A DNA stretch of 64,000 nt from Nocardiopsis mwathae (GCF_014201195.1 NZ_JACHDS010000001.1:1178001-1242000); one strand, 5' to 3'. Counted from the stretch's first letter, positions 37,232-46,713 are shown. A program made the numbers and translations. Notes: generated from the sequence alone by a model not told the origin.

Positions 37232-38398
37232 GTGGCTCTATCGGTGCTGCCCAGCGAAATGCCGCCGATCCGGCAGGTGGCGCAACTCGTCGCGGATTCA
37301 CGATCCGGGGAGGCGGTGACCGTCGCCGACGTCGCCTCCGCCCTGGACCGGTTGGACGCCCCACCCGAGTCTCTGGACCCGGTGGTGCGCGGTCTCGCCC
37401 AGCGGGGGGTCGACGTCGTCGACCCGGTCGCGGACGAACCGCCGCCGTCGGTCTCCGACTTCGGGCGGCGCACCTCCACCAGCGACCTGGTGCGCATCTA
37501 CCTGCGCGAGATCGGCCGTGTTCCGCTGCTCACGGCAGAAGAAGAAGTGGAACTCGCCAAATCGATCGAGGTCGGACTCTACGCCGGGCAGAAACTTCGG
37601 GACGGCCGCCGCTCCGCCGTCCCCGGACAGATCTCCCGCCAGGACGTCGACGACCTCGAACATCTCGTCCAGGAAGGTGAGCGCGCCAAGCGCCGCCTGA
37701 TCGAGTCGAACCTCCGACTGGTCGTGTCCATCGCCAAGCGCTACATCGGCCGCGGCCTGCTCTTCCTGGACCTGATCCAGGAGGGCAACCTGGGGCTGAT
37801 CCGGGCGGTGGAGAAGTTCGACTACGCCAAGGGGTTCAAGTTCTCCACCTACGCGACCTGGTGGATCCGTCAGGCCATCACCCGGGCCATCGCCGACCAG
37901 GCGCGCACCATCCGCATCCCGGTGCACATGGTGGAGACCATCAACAAGCTGATGCGGGTGCAGCGCCAACTGCACCAGGAACTCGGCCGCGAGCCGACCC
38001 CCGCCGAGATCTCCCGCGAACTGGGTTTCGGCGACGACCGTGTGCAGGAGATCCAGCGCATCGCCCAGGAACCGGTGTCCCTGCATGCGCCCATCGGTGA
38101 GGAGGACTCCGACTTCGGGGACTTCATCGAGGACTCCGACGCCGTCGTCCCCGTCGAGGCGGCGGCGTTCATCATGCTGCAGGACCAGCTGCTGGTCATG
38201 CTCAGCGGGCTGTCCGAGCGCGAGCAGCGCATCATCCAGCTGCGCTTCGGCCTGGCCGACGGACACCCCCGCACGCTGGAGGAGGTGGGACGGGAGTTCG
38301 GGGTGACGCGGGAGCGCATCCGCCAGATCGAGTCCAAGACCCTGGCGAAGCTGCGCCACCCGTCACGTGCCCAGATGCTCCGCGACTTCCTGGACTGA
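37232..38398 (+). CDS. RNA polymerase sigma factor, RpoD/SigA family (group 1 or 2)
   Basis: Sigma-70 factor directing RNA polymerase to TTGACA/TANNNT promoters. The 388-residue protein has region 1.2 ([24 protein letters not shown]), region 2 ([48 protein letters not shown]), region 3 ([23 protein letters not shown]) and the region 4 helix-turn-helix ([20 protein letters not shown]). It lacks the long N-terminal extension of HrdB-type principal sigmas, so it may be an alternative group 2 factor. The GTG start lacks a clear ribosome-binding site. It follows dnaG by 60 bases. Confidence 0.92.
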   Translation: MALSVLPSEMPPIRQVAQLVADSRSGEAVTVADVASALDRLDAPPESLDPVVRGLAQRGVDVVDPVADEPPPSVSDFGRRTSTSDLVRIYLREIGRVPLLTAEEEVELAKSIEVGLYAGQKLRDGRRSAVPGQISRQDVDDLEHLVQEGERAKRRLIESNLRLVVSIAKRYIGRGLLFLDLIQEGNLGLIRAVEKFDYAKGFKFSTYATWWIRQAITRAIADQARTIRIPVHMVETINKLMRVQRQLHQELGREPTPAEISRELGFGDDRVQEIQRIAQEPVSLHAPIGEEDSDFGDFIEDSDAVVPVEAAAFIMLQDQLLVMLSGLSEREQRIIQLRFGLADGHPRTLEEVGREFGVTRERIRQIESKTLAKLRHPSRAQMLRDFLD

Positions 38399-38640
38399 CC
38401 GCGGCACGACCACGGGCGTGACCGCGGCCCGGAGGCGGCCCGGGCACGGAGTGGCCTGCGGCCTCGGCGCCGTGTGGTGCGCGGTCGTGGACCGGTGCGC
38501 CGACCACCCGACCTCGACCTGGGCATATCCAACGGGCGGAGCGACACCCGAGTTCCCCGGGCGCGCGCAACGGCCTGATGTGGCCGATCGGACGCGACTC
38601 CTGTACGCAGCAGGGGCGGCAAAGGCTACCGTCAAGTGTG

Positions 38641-39987
38641 ATGTCGGCTCAAAAACCGCCCTCGAAAGCACGGCGAAGGACCGCCCTGATCGGAGTCATC
38701 ACGGCGGTGGCCCTCGGCGCCCTGTTCTTCAGCGCGTTCAGCGTGATCACCGACGCCGGCCGCGGGGACGGCCCCGCGCGGCTGGAACGCATGGCCTACT
38801 TCGCCGAATGGAACACGGCCAACCGCGACTACCTGCTCAAGGATGTCGCCGACAGCGGGGCGGCCGAGCGGCTCACCCGCATCATCTGGGCGTTCGGCGA
38901 CGTCGACTCCGACGGCCGGTGCTCGATCCCCGAGGACTCCGACCAGCCGTGGGAGCTGTACCAGCGCCGCTACGACGCCGACGAGAGCGTCGACGGGCAG
39001 GCCGACAGCTACGAGCAGCCGATCGCCGGCAGCCTCCACCAGCTCCTCCTGCTCCGCGAGGAGTACCCCGACCTGCGCGTGGGCCTGAGCCTGGGCGGGT
39101 GGAACTGGTCCACCTACTTCTCCGACGCGGTGAAGGACGAGGAGTCCCGGCGCGAGTTCGTGTCCTCGTGCATCGACCTGTGGCTGCGCGGCGACCTGCC
39201 CCGCCTCGGCGACGAACCCCAGGGCGGCGAAGGCGTCGCCGAGGGGGCCTTCGACGGCATCGACATCGACTGGGAGTGGCCGGTGTCCGGCGGCAAGGAG
39301 GGCAACGTCGAGCGGCCGGAGGACCGCCGCAACCTCACCCTCGTCGTGGAGGAGTTCCGCCGCCAGATGGACGAGCTGGGGGCGGAGACGGGCGAGCGCT
39401 ACGACCTGTCGGTCTCGGTGGCCAACGGCGAGGAGCAGATCCCGGCCAGCTACGAGCCGGAGATGTTCGCCAAGGTCGACTTCGTCACCGTCCAGGGCTA
39501 CGACTTCACGGGTGCCTGGAGCGACGTCACCGACCACCATTCCCAGCTGTACGCGCCCCCGGGGGCGCCCGACGACGCCAGCACCGACCGAACGGTGCGC
39601 CAGTACCTCGACTACGGCCTTCCGGCCGACAAGCTGGTCCTGGGCTTTCCCGCCTTCGGCCGAGGCTGGACCGGGGTGGGGCCGGACGACTTCGGCCGCT
39701 ACAGCCAGGCGGAGGCGGGTGCGGAGGGCTCCTACGGCGAGTCCACGGACCCGTACGGCGAACTCAAGTACCGCAGCGGCCAGCGCTTCTTCGACCCGGT
39801 CAACGGCGCCTACTGGCTGTACGACGGCAACGAGTGGTGGACGTACGACACCCCCGAGATCGTCCGCATGAAGGGCGCCTACGTCCGCGAACTGAACCTC
39901 GGCGGCCTGATGATGTGGAACCTCGACATGGACCCCGAGGGCGACCTGGTCACCGCGATGGACGAGTCCCTGCGCAGGGACGGGTAG
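38641..39987 (+). CDS. Glycoside hydrolase family 18 protein (chitinase-like), membrane-anchored or secreted
   Basis: Predicted endo-chitinase hydrolysing beta-1,4-GlcNAc polymers outside the cell. The 448-residue protein has a basic N-terminus and one hydrophobic segment (LIGVITAVALGALFFSAF), acting as signal peptide or anchor. The GH18 barrel follows with MAYFAEWNTANRDYL, GLSLGGWNWSTYF, the catalytic DxxDxDxE in FDGIDIDWEWP, VQGYDFTGAW and GLMMWNLDMD. The acid/base glutamate is present. There is no carbohydrate-binding module, which separates it from multi-domain chitinases. The ATG at 38641 is chosen, with GTG 38638 as alternative. Confidence 0.9.
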   Translation: MSAQKPPSKARRRTALIGVITAVALGALFFSAFSVITDAGRGDGPARLERMAYFAEWNTANRDYLLKDVADSGAAERLTRIIWAFGDVDSDGRCSIPEDSDQPWELYQRRYDADESVDGQADSYEQPIAGSLHQLLLLREEYPDLRVGLSLGGWNWSTYFSDAVKDEESRREFVSSCIDLWLRGDLPRLGDEPQGGEGVAEGAFDGIDIDWEWPVSGGKEGNVERPEDRRNLTLVVEEFRRQMDELGAETGERYDLSVSVANGEEQIPASYEPEMFAKVDFVTVQGYDFTGAWSDVTDHHSQLYAPPGAPDDASTDRTVRQYLDYGLPADKLVLGFPAFGRGWTGVGPDDFGRYSQAEAGAEGSYGESTDPYGELKYRSGQRFFDPVNGAYWLYDGNEWWTYDTPEIVRMKGAYVRELNLGGLMMWNLDMDPEGDLVTAMDESLRRDG

Positions 39988-40358
39988 GGCGGGGCCGTCG
40001 GGCGCCCGGGGCGGTCTGAGGTGCGGGCAGGAGCTCTCCCGCGGGGCCATTTCGGGAACAGATCATCGGGGGAGGGGTGGGAAAGCGTTGTCCGGTGGCT
40101 TTTCGGGTGCGGTGGATGGTTGGGGCGGGCGGATCGGCGGCTTCGGCCCGGCCGGAATCCGGGGTTTCCGCTTCGCGTGCAGCGGTTTCCGCGATCCGGG
40201 AGCCCCGGGCCCTCCTCGAAGATGATCATGGGCTCGCATCTCATCGCGCCCGTTTCGCCGGATTTTTTCCCATGCTCATCGCGGAAACCCATTCCGGCCA
40301 CCCTTCACCCGCACACACCCGGCCGTCGCCCAGGGATAGCGTTTTCCCTCCCTCTCGT

Positions 40359-40425
40359 CCGTTGGTCTCGGGGATATTGGGGTGAAAAATGGCCGGTGAG
40401 ACCCCGATATCTCCGAGATCAACGG
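40359..40425. repeat. Dispersed inverted repeat, copy C
   Basis: 25-base arms 40359-40383 and 40401-40425, with all three mismatches being G-U pairs in the plus-strand RNA. The loop GAAAAATGGCCGGTGAG resembles that of copy D. Confidence 0.75.
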
Positions 40426-40430
40426 AGGCA

Positions 40431-40462
40431 GGGGCGTGGGGCGACCGGCCGCCCCACGCCCC
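40431..40462. terminator. Hairpin beside copy C
   Basis: Perfect 13-bp stem GGGGCGTGGGGCG with a 6-base loop. Copy D also has an adjacent GGGTGGG/CCCACCC pair at the same side. Confidence 0.55.
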
Positions 40463-40563
40463 CACCCTCCCTCGTCGCTGCTGCTCGTCTCCACCGCAAG
40501 GCTCTGCGGGAGATCGCGGGCAAGGCCCCCGGCAAGCCCGATTCCCCCCACTGCCCCACCGGA

Positions 40564-41043
40564 TCAGGCCCGGCTGAGCTCCTTCACCGCGTGGCCGGGC
40601 CGCCACAGGCGGATGGCCAGGCGGTCGTTCTCCACCGCGGTCAGCACCGCATCCGTCAGATCCAGCCGGAACAAGTGGAACGGCCCGGGCGGAACGCCCC
40701 GTTCGCGGAACGCCTCGATCTCCTCCGGGTCGGTGACCTCGACCGCGACACCGGCGATCTTGGCGTCGCCGCCGTCCATCGACCCGTCGCCGGGGTTGGC
40801 GTGGAGCGCGAAACGGCCGTCGCGCTGCAGGTCGCGGGCCTTGACCGAGCCGGGCATCGAGCCGAGGACGATGTCGGGGCCGTGGAAGGCCACCTCCGTC
40901 CCGCTGACCCGGGGCGATCCGTCCGCCCGCAGGGTGGCCAGGACATGGTGCTCGGTGGCCTCGAACCGGGCCCGCATGGCTGCTGCCAGCTCGGGTGCCT
41001 CATCGCTGAACGTCTGCCAGGTCGTCGTCATCGTCGTCGTCAT
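40564..41043 (-). CDS. Pyridoxamine 5'-phosphate oxidase-like split-barrel flavoprotein
   Basis: A 159-residue single-domain protein of the PPOX/FDOR split-barrel superfamily, probably binding FMN, F420 or heme. Visible family features are the opening helix PELAAAMRARFEATEHHVLATLRADGSPRVS, then GTEVAFHGPDIVLGSM, the strand KARDLQRDGRFALHANP, and AKIAGVAVEVTDPEEIEAFRE. The start is ATG 41043 or the in-frame ATG at 41073, and the shorter is preferred because it begins at the repetitive MTTTMTTTW. The substrate is unknown. Confidence 0.82.
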   Translation of the reverse strand: MTTTMTTTWQTFSDEAPELAAAMRARFEATEHHVLATLRADGSPRVSGTEVAFHGPDIVLGSMPGSVKARDLQRDGRFALHANPGDGSMDGGDAKIAGVAVEVTDPEEIEAFRERGVPPGPFHLFRLDLTDAVLTAVENDRLAIRLWRPGHAVKELSRA

Positions 41044-41222
41044 GACGTCCAGTATCGGCACCGAGACTGACAACCGGTGTCAGGAAGTGGCAGGGGTTCC
41101 GGTGGACACCCGGTGGCGGCGGCCACACGCGATCCGCGGCGCGGGCGTGTCGGGTGCGGGTGTATCGCGTGCGGTCGTGACGGGCGCGGTGGTGTTGTCA
41201 GCGGCCGCCCGGCGGCGCCAGG

Positions 41223-44200
41223 GTGGGAGGCGTGGACAACACAGCCGAATCCCGCGCCACCGCAGCCCACTCCGCCACAGCCCGTGCCGCCGCGGCACCG
41301 GCCGCGGCACAGCACGACATCGATGTGGAGGGGTTCCGGCGTGCGCTGAGCGCCGACCTGTCCGGCACGGTGTCCTTCGGGGCGGGTGCCCGCGCCCTCT
41401 ACACCGCCGACGCCTCCAACTACCGTCACGTCCCGCTCGCCGTCGCCGTCCCCAGGACCACCGACGACATCATCGCCGCCGTGGCCGCCTGCCGAACCTA
41501 CGGGGTCCCGATCACCCCGCGGGGTGGAGGCACCAGCATCGCCGGCAACTCCATCGGCCCCGGGCTCGTCATCGACGCCTCGCGGCACCTGACCGGGATC
41601 GACCACCTCGACCCCGCCGCTCGCACCGCCCGCGTGCAGCCCGGCGTCATACTCGACGACCTGCGGGCCGCCGCTGCGCCCCACGGGCTGACCTTCGGTC
41701 CCGACCCCTCCACCCACAGCCGCTGCACCCTCGGCGGGATGATCGGCAACAACGCCTGCGGGGCGCACTCCGTGGCGTGGGGGACCACTGCGGACAACGT
41801 GGAATCCCTCGACGTCCTGCTGTACGACGGCACCCGCATGACCGTCGGCGCCACCTCCGCCGAGGAGTTCGACCGCCTCGCAGCCCTGCCCACCCCCGAG
41901 GGGCGGATCCACGCGGCGCTGCGCGACCTCACCGCCACCTACATGGCCGACCTGCGCACCGGCATGCCCGACTTCTCCCGCCGGGTCTCCGGGTACGCGC
42001 TCGACCGGCTCCTCCCGGAGCACGGCGGGCACATCGCCCGAGCCCTCACCGGGACCGAGGGCAGCTGCGTCACCGTGCTGGGAGCCACCGTGCGCCTCGT
42101 CGACGCCCCGCCCGCCCGCGCCCTGGTGGTGCTCGGCTACCCCGATGCCCCGCAGGCCGCCGACGCCGTGCCCGAACTCCTCGGCCACGGCCCTCTCACC
42201 GTCGAGGGCCTCAACGACCGGCTCGTCGCGGCCCTCGACCGCCCCGGGGCGCGCTCCGGAGTCGCCCTGCCGCAGGGCGACGCCTGGCTGATGGTGGAGA
42301 TGGGCGGCGCCGACCCAGAGGAGGCGGCCGCGGCCGGCCGCACCCTGCTACGTGGGCTGAGCGGTGCCGCCCGGCCGTTGGAGGCCGCCGTCGTCACCGA
42401 CCCCGCGCACATGCGGGCGCTGTGGCGCATCCGCGAGGAGGGGGCCGGGCTGACCTCGCGCACCCCCGCCGGCACCGAGGCCTGGTCGGGGTTCGAGGAC
42501 GCGGCGGTCCCGCCCGACCGCCTCGGAGCCTACCTGCGCGAGTTCGACGCGCTGATGCGGCGGCACGGCCGGGACGGCGTGGCCTACGGGCACTTCGGCG
42601 AGGGCTGCATCCACATCCGCATCGACTTCGAGTTCGGCGACCCGGCCGGGCGCCGCGGCTTCCGCGCCTTCATGGAGGAGGCCGCCGACCTCGTCGCCGC
42701 GCACGGCGGCTCCGTCTCCGGCGAGCACGGCGACGGGCAGGCCCGCTCCGAGCTGCTGCCGCGCATGTACGGCGAGCGGCTGTGCCGCGCGTTCGGCGAG
42801 TTCAAGGCGATCTGGGACCCGGAGAACCGGATGAACCCGGGAACCATCGTCGACCCCCGGCCGCTCGACGCCGACCTGCGCGTCCCCGCCGCCCTCAGCG
42901 CACCGCTCACAGTGCTCGCCTACCCGGAGGACCGCGGCGACTTCGCCCGCGCACTGCGCCGCTGCTCCGGTGTGGGCAAGTGCCGCCGGAGCGAAGGCCC
43001 GGGCGTGATGTGCCCCAGCTACATGGTCACCCGCGAGGAGAAGGACTCCACGCGCGGGCGGGCGCGGATGCTCTTCGAGATGGTCAACGGTGAGGTGATC
43101 ACCGACGGCTGGCGCTCCGAAGAGGTCCGCGACAGCCTCGACCTGTGCCTGTCGTGCAAGGGGTGCCGCAGCGACTGCCCGGTCAACGTGGACATGGCCG
43201 CCTACAAGGCCGAGTTCCTGCACCACCACTACAGGGGGCGGATCCGCCCGGCCTCGCACTACTCGATGGGGTGGCTGCCGCTGTGGGCGCGGCTGGCCGC
43301 GCTGGCGCCCGCCGAGGCCAACCGGCTCGGCGGGGCACGGTACCTCGGCGACGCGCTGAAGCGGCTCGGCGGGGTCGCGCCGCAGCGCGCCATCCCGGAG
43401 TTCTCCCGGACCACCTTCACCCGCTGGTTCCGGCGCCGTGCCCGGGCCTCGCCGGGGAACACCGTTCCCGGACTCGCACCGGTCGGCACGGACGGGGTGC
43501 GCCGAGGGGCCGTCGTCCTGTGGCCGGATACCTTCGGCGACCACCTTACGCCGGAGGTACCGGTGGCCGCGGTGCGGGTGCTGGAGGCGGCGGGGTTCCG
43601 CGTCGTGCTGCCGCGCGGGCCGGTGTGCTGCGGACTCACGTGGGTGTCCACCGGCCAGCTGGGGGTGGCGCGGACCGTCATGCGCCGCACACTGCGTGCC
43701 CTCGCCTCCGCCGTCGCCGCGGGGGTGCCCGTCGTCGGGCTGGAACCGAGCTGTACGGCGGCGCTCCGCACCGACCTGGTGGAGCTGGTGCCCGGCGAGC
43801 AGAGCGAACGGGTCGCGGCGTCGGTGCACACCCTGGCCGGGTTCCTGCGGGCCTACGCCCCCGACTGGGAGCCGCCGCACGTCGAGGCGGCGGCGATCGG
43901 CCAGGTCCACTGCCACCAGCACGCGGTCATCGGCTTCGACGCCGACCGCGAGCTGATGCGGCGCGCGGGCATCGACGGCGAGGTGCTGGACTCCGGCTGC
44001 TGCGGCCTGGCGGGCAACTTCGGTTTCGAGGCCGAGCACTACGACGTCTCCACGGCGGTCGGCGAACGCGTCCTGCTCCCTGCGGTGCGCGCCGCGGCCC
44101 CGGACACGCTCGTGCTCGCCGACGGATTCAGCTGCCGCACCCAGATCGAGCACCACACCGGCCGTCCGACACTGCACCTGGCCCAGGTCCTGGCCGGGGG

Positions 44201-44237
44201 GTTGGATCGGAAAAGGGAGGGGCGGCCTCGGCCTTAG
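41223..44237 (+). CDS. FAD- and Fe-S-dependent 2-hydroxyacid dehydrogenase (D-lactate/glycolate type fusion)
   Basis: Respiratory-type oxidoreductase combining GlcD-like and GlcF-like parts in one 1004-residue chain. The FAD-binding PCMH domain has VPRTTDDIIAAV, ITPRGGGTSIAGNSIG, and PSTHSRCTLGGMIGNNACG. The FAD C-terminal domain ends with VSGEHGDGQARSELL. A ferredoxin-type segment carries DLCLSCKGCRSDCPVNVD. Two CCG domains follow (GPVCCGLTW and DSGCCGLAGNFGFE). The domains match actinobacterial D-lactate dehydrogenase or glycolate oxidase fusions, and the substrate cannot be told. The start is GTG 41223 or GTG 41232. Four bases of its 3' end overlap the convergent neighbour. Confidence 0.9.
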   Translation: MGGVDNTAESRATAAHSATARAAAAPAAAQHDIDVEGFRRALSADLSGTVSFGAGARALYTADASNYRHVPLAVAVPRTTDDIIAAVAACRTYGVPITPRGGGTSIAGNSIGPGLVIDASRHLTGIDHLDPAARTARVQPGVILDDLRAAAAPHGLTFGPDPSTHSRCTLGGMIGNNACGAHSVAWGTTADNVESLDVLLYDGTRMTVGATSAEEFDRLAALPTPEGRIHAALRDLTATYMADLRTGMPDFSRRVSGYALDRLLPEHGGHIARALTGTEGSCVTVLGATVRLVDAPPARALVVLGYPDAPQAADAVPELLGHGPLTVEGLNDRLVAALDRPGARSGVALPQGDAWLMVEMGGADPEEAAAAGRTLLRGLSGAARPLEAAVVTDPAHMRALWRIREEGAGLTSRTPAGTEAWSGFEDAAVPPDRLGAYLREFDALMRRHGRDGVAYGHFGEGCIHIRIDFEFGDPAGRRGFRAFMEEAADLVAAHGGSVSGEHGDGQARSELLPRMYGERLCRAFGEFKAIWDPENRMNPGTIVDPRPLDADLRVPAALSAPLTVLAYPEDRGDFARALRRCSGVGKCRRSEGPGVMCPSYMVTREEKDSTRGRARMLFEMVNGEVITDGWRSEEVRDSLDLCLSCKGCRSDCPVNVDMAAYKAEFLHHHYRGRIRPASHYSMGWLPLWARLAALAPAEANRLGGARYLGDALKRLGGVAPQRAIPEFSRTTFTRWFRRRARASPGNTVPGLAPVGTDGVRRGAVVLWPDTFGDHLTPEVPVAAVRVLEAAGFRVVLPRGPVCCGLTWVSTGQLGVARTVMRRTLRALASAVAAGVPVVGLEPSCTAALRTDLVELVPGEQSERVAASVHTLAGFLRAYAPDWEPPHVEAAAIGQVHCHQHAVIGFDADRELMRRAGIDGEVLDSGCCGLAGNFGFEAEHYDVSTAVGERVLLPAVRAAAPDTLVLADGFSCRTQIEHHTGRPTLHLAQVLAGGLDRKREGRPRP

Positions 44238-44722
44238 ACCCCGGTCCGTGCCCGGAGCACGGCCAGCGCCTGTGGGACGAGGTCGGTGAGCCGTGGGTCG
44301 TCGGGGTGGACGCCCTCGTCGAGGTGGACCTGCCAGGCGATGTCGGACCCGCCCGGGGGCCTGCGCGCGACGAGGGTGAAGCCGAGCCCGTCGGGGTCAC
44401 CGGTGACGGAGTAGTGGTGGCTGACCAGGATGGTGGCGGTGACCCGCTCGTGCACGGTCTCGGCCAGCCGTCCCGGCCGGTCGAGCGTGTAGGTGCGCTC
44501 GCCCGCGCCCTCCTCGGTGAAGCGGAGGCCGTTCTCGTCCCAGCGGGCGCGGTCGATGACCTCCCAGCGCGCGGCATGGCCGTCGGGCAGGTGCAGCGCA
44601 CGTGTCGTCGCCACGAGCGTGCCCTCGGCCGCCTCGGCATGCGCGAGGATGCGTTCGCCCCGGGCGAGGTCCAGCCGGGCACGGACCTCGCGGGGCAGAC
44701 CATGCGGGCGCAGTGGGTTCAT
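44234..44722 (-). CDS. Conserved hypothetical protein
   Basis: A 162-residue soluble protein of unknown function. The sequence alternates short beta-strands and turns (RGERILAHAEAAEGTLVATTRALHL, ARWEVIDRARWDENGL, ERTYTLDRPGRLAETVHERVTATILV) in a pattern like PH-like actinobacterial proteins. A C-terminal helix follows (PRLTDLVPQALAVLRAR). No catalytic motif or membrane segment is seen. The ATG at 44722 is the natural start, and codon use matches neighbours. It is convergent with and overlaps the FAD/Fe-S gene by four bases. Confidence 0.72.
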   Translation of the reverse strand: MNPLRPHGLPREVRARLDLARGERILAHAEAAEGTLVATTRALHLPDGHAARWEVIDRARWDENGLRFTEEGAGERTYTLDRPGRLAETVHERVTATILVSHHYSVTGDPDGLGFTLVARRPPGGSDIAWQVHLDEGVHPDDPRLTDLVPQALAVLRARTGV

Positions 44723-44762
44723 GCCTCCAACCTATGCCCCTGAGGGATGCGGCCCGCAGCCA

Positions 44763-45062
44763 CTACAGAACACCGTAGCTCCGTGCCGGGAACCGGCTCT
44801 CGCGCTTCGGGGCCAGGAAGTCGGATGGCCCGTGGCAGCGCGTGTCCTCGTGCAGGATGACTCCCCTCCGGCTCTCATTGCGGAACAGGACGGTGGCAGC
44901 GGAGTTCTGGCCGGCGATCGTGTAGCAGCCGGACGCCGGGTCGGCGTGGACGTGCCACTTTTCCTGGTCGAAGGTCCAGGTGAGATTACCTGACGTGGCC
45001 GCGGCCGGAAGGGCGGTGGCGGCGATGAGGAGGGCTGCCGCAATGACCGGAAAGCTCCGCAT
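44763..45062 (-). CDS. Small secreted protein of unknown function
   Basis: A 99-residue protein with a clear signal peptide (MRSFPVIAAALLIAATALPAAA) and a mature part of about 77 residues. The mature part contains two cysteines (GCYTIAG and DTRCHGP), likely disulfide-linked, and a beta-rich pattern (LTWTFDQEKWHVHAD, ATVLFRNESRRGVILHED). I do not recognise the family. Small beta-sandwich proteins of this type are common in the actinobacterial secretome. Confidence 0.65.
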   Translation of the reverse strand: MRSFPVIAAALLIAATALPAAATSGNLTWTFDQEKWHVHADPASGCYTIAGQNSAATVLFRNESRRGVILHEDTRCHGPSDFLAPKRESRFPARSYGVL

Positions 45063-45532
45063 CAGCAGTTCCTATCGTGCGTGGTGACGGACCGTTTCTC
45101 ATCTTGTCCGGCCACGACGTCGCGAAACGCGCTCCGCCTGCACGAATTCCGCGCGTGGTGGGGGAGGGCCGCGTCCGATCCGCCCCAGGCCCGAAGTTTT
45201 GCCCGCGCCTGACGGGCGCCGACCCGGAAGCGAACGCTACTGCCGCGATTTCGGTCGCCCATAACAGCCGCGGCAGCCTGTCCTGCGGCAGCCCCGGCGC
45301 TCGTAACGCAGACCGGGATCCCCCTTCGGCCGCGCCCTCTCCGGCGAGCACCGCCATGATCCCGCGCGCCACCGGCCAGGACCCGCACGACGCGGAGGCC
45401 GACGCCGACGACTACTGCCACGCCCGCCTGCACCTGTGCCGCCCCGCGTCGGCCGTGGCCGCCCGGCCGCCGCCGGCGCTTCTCGGGACACCGTGACCAC
45501 CAGGCTCGCCGTCGGCCCCGCGGATGCGATGG
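45063..45532. other. Intergenic region without supported gene
   Basis: 470 bases between divergent and tandem small genes. Open frames of 80-140 codons occur on both strands but have compositions typical of high-GC shadow frames and lack ribosome-binding sites. No repeat or RNA structure stood out. Confidence 0.4.
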
Positions 45533-45844
45533 TCAGCGCGCGGCTTCGTCGGGGGCCGAGCCGTTGAGGTTGCCGGTGTGCAGCTCGGAGTTCTCCTCGT
45601 CGGTGGGGCGGGCGAGGAAGTCCTTGACCGACTCCACCGGGAACTTCTCGTTGACCTTCGCGTACACGGCCTTGCCGGCGTTACCGACCTGGGCGCCCAC
45701 GAGCCCTGCGGTCTCCTGGACGGCGGGGCTCTCCGCGATGCGGCGGGCTGTGCGCGCGATCTGGTCGTAGCGCTCCTTGCCTGCCTTTGCCCCAAGGACG
45801 TACCCGATGGCCAGGCCTGCGACGAACGTGATCCGGTAGCGCAT
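45533..45844 (-). CDS. YtxH-like small membrane-associated protein
   Basis: A 103-residue protein beginning MRYRITFVAGLAIGYVLGAKAGKERYD. It has a glycine-rich transmembrane helix followed by an amphipathic region (IARTARRIAESPAVQETAG), like YtxH-domain proteins of general stress response. The function is not known. The ATG start is preceded by GAGAGGGACCC. The C-terminal part is rich in Glu, Asp and Ala. Confidence 0.75.
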   Translation of the reverse strand: MRYRITFVAGLAIGYVLGAKAGKERYDQIARTARRIAESPAVQETAGLVGAQVGNAGKAVYAKVNEKFPVESVKDFLARPTDEENSELHTGNLNGSAPDEAAR

Positions 45845-46143
45845 GGGTCCCTCTCGGCGTCACTCGTGCTGCTTCGACGGTGCTGATGCCTACGACGTTA
45901 CCGCGCATGTCGGCGCATACCGGGGATGCCACCGCCCGGGACGCCCCCGGTGTGAGGCGGAACGTGCGGGGCGGAGCCGGTCGGCCGACGCTCGCCCCCG
46001 GCCGACGCCACATGAGGGCGGGGTCCCCGGCCCCGCGGGCGGTGCCGGGCGGAAAGCCTGTCACGAGCACGCCGGGAAGTGCGCTAACCTATTCCATGTC
46101 GTTCGGCGGAAGCGCAGGCTTCCGAGGGCGGCAGGGAGAACGA

Positions 46144-46216
46144 TCCCGCGTAGCTCAATTGGCAGAGCAGCCGGCTGTTAACCGGCAGGTTACTGGTTCG
46201 AGTCCAGTCGCGGGAG
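46144..46216 (+). tRNA. tRNA-Asn (GTT), copy 1, CCA encoded
   Basis: 73 bases with acceptor stem TCCCGCG/CGCGGGA, discriminator G, D-arm GCTCAATTGGCAGAGC, anticodon loop CTGTTAA (anticodon GTT) and T-arm CTGGTTCGAGTCCAG. CCA follows directly in the genome. A hairpin terminator follows. Confidence 0.97.
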
Positions 46217-46227
46217 CCACACATGAA

Positions 46228-46246
46228 GCCAGGCCCGAGGCCTGGC
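46228..46246 (+). terminator. Terminator after tRNA-Asn copy 1
   Basis: Perfect 8-bp stem GCCAGGCC with a 3-base loop, followed by TTTC. Confidence 0.7.
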
Positions 46247-46487
46247 TTTCGCCGTTCCCGGGCCATCGTCCGCTCGGACGGCCCCGCCGCGGCCGGGCGG
46301 TGCCCCGGTGGAGGACGACGCTTCGGTGGCGGAACGCACGCTACGGGGGATGCGCCTGCCCGTCCGGGAGCCGGGCAGGGAGCCGAAAGGGAGCCGAAAA
46401 CGTGTCACGAGCACGGCTGAAGGTGCGTTAGTGTATTCCATGTCGTTCGGCGGAAGCGCAGGCTTCCGGGGGCGGCAGGGAGAACGA

Positions 46488-46560
46488 TCCCGCGTAGCTC
46501 AATTGGCAGAGCAGCCGGCTGTTAACCGGCAGGTTACTGGTTCGAGTCCAGTCGCGGGAG
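46488..46560 (+). tRNA. tRNA-Asn (GTT), copy 2, no encoded CCA
   Basis: Same 73-base sequence as copy 1, but followed by CTTCC instead of CCA, so the 3' end must be added by nucleotidyltransferase. Confidence 0.97.
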
Positions 46561-46570
46561 CTTCCATGAA

Positions 46571-46603
46571 CAGTGGCCCACCGTCATCGACGGTGGGCCA
46601 CTG
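46571..46603 (+). terminator. Terminator after tRNA-Asn copy 2
   Basis: Perfect 15-bp stem CAGTGGCCCACCGTC with loop ATC. Confidence 0.8.
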
Positions 46604-46713
46604 TCGTCACCGGGCCGCCCGTCTCCAGACCCGCTGTCGCGCGCCGGTCGTGCGGGGGCGCCGGGTCCTCATCGGGGTGGTGGCGGCGGGGCCGCAGCCC
46701 CGGTGTGGGTACC

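Larger units (their letters stand above)
39988..40563. other. Intergenic region after GH18 gene
   Basis: 576 bases between convergent genes. Short frames exist on both strands, but none has a start signal or protein-like composition. The region holds copy C of the inverted-repeat family and an adjacent GC hairpin. The segment 40021-40350 shows nothing I can assign. Confidence 0.5.
46060..46560 (+). repeat. Tandem duplication of tRNA-Asn with its promoter (two 157-bp blocks, 344-bp period)
   Basis: Blocks 46060-46216 and 46404-46560 both read GTCACGAGCACG, then a TANNNT -10 (TAACCT at 46085, TAGTGT at 46429). They then share a 7-bp hairpin CGGAAGC-GCAG-GCTTCCG and an identical tRNA. Differences cluster in the promoter half, and the blocks contain no length differences. 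Confidence 0.85.

Noticed and set aside
45077-45496. Plus-strand frame of 139 codons between two small genes
   Set aside because: No ribosome-binding site, protein composition like shadow frames, no recognisable motif. A minus-strand frame over the same bases is no better.
46060-46560. tRNA-flanking repeats as attachment sites of an integrated element
   Set aside because: The repeats are whole tRNA blocks 344 bp apart with no integrase or cargo between them. Tandem duplication explains them.
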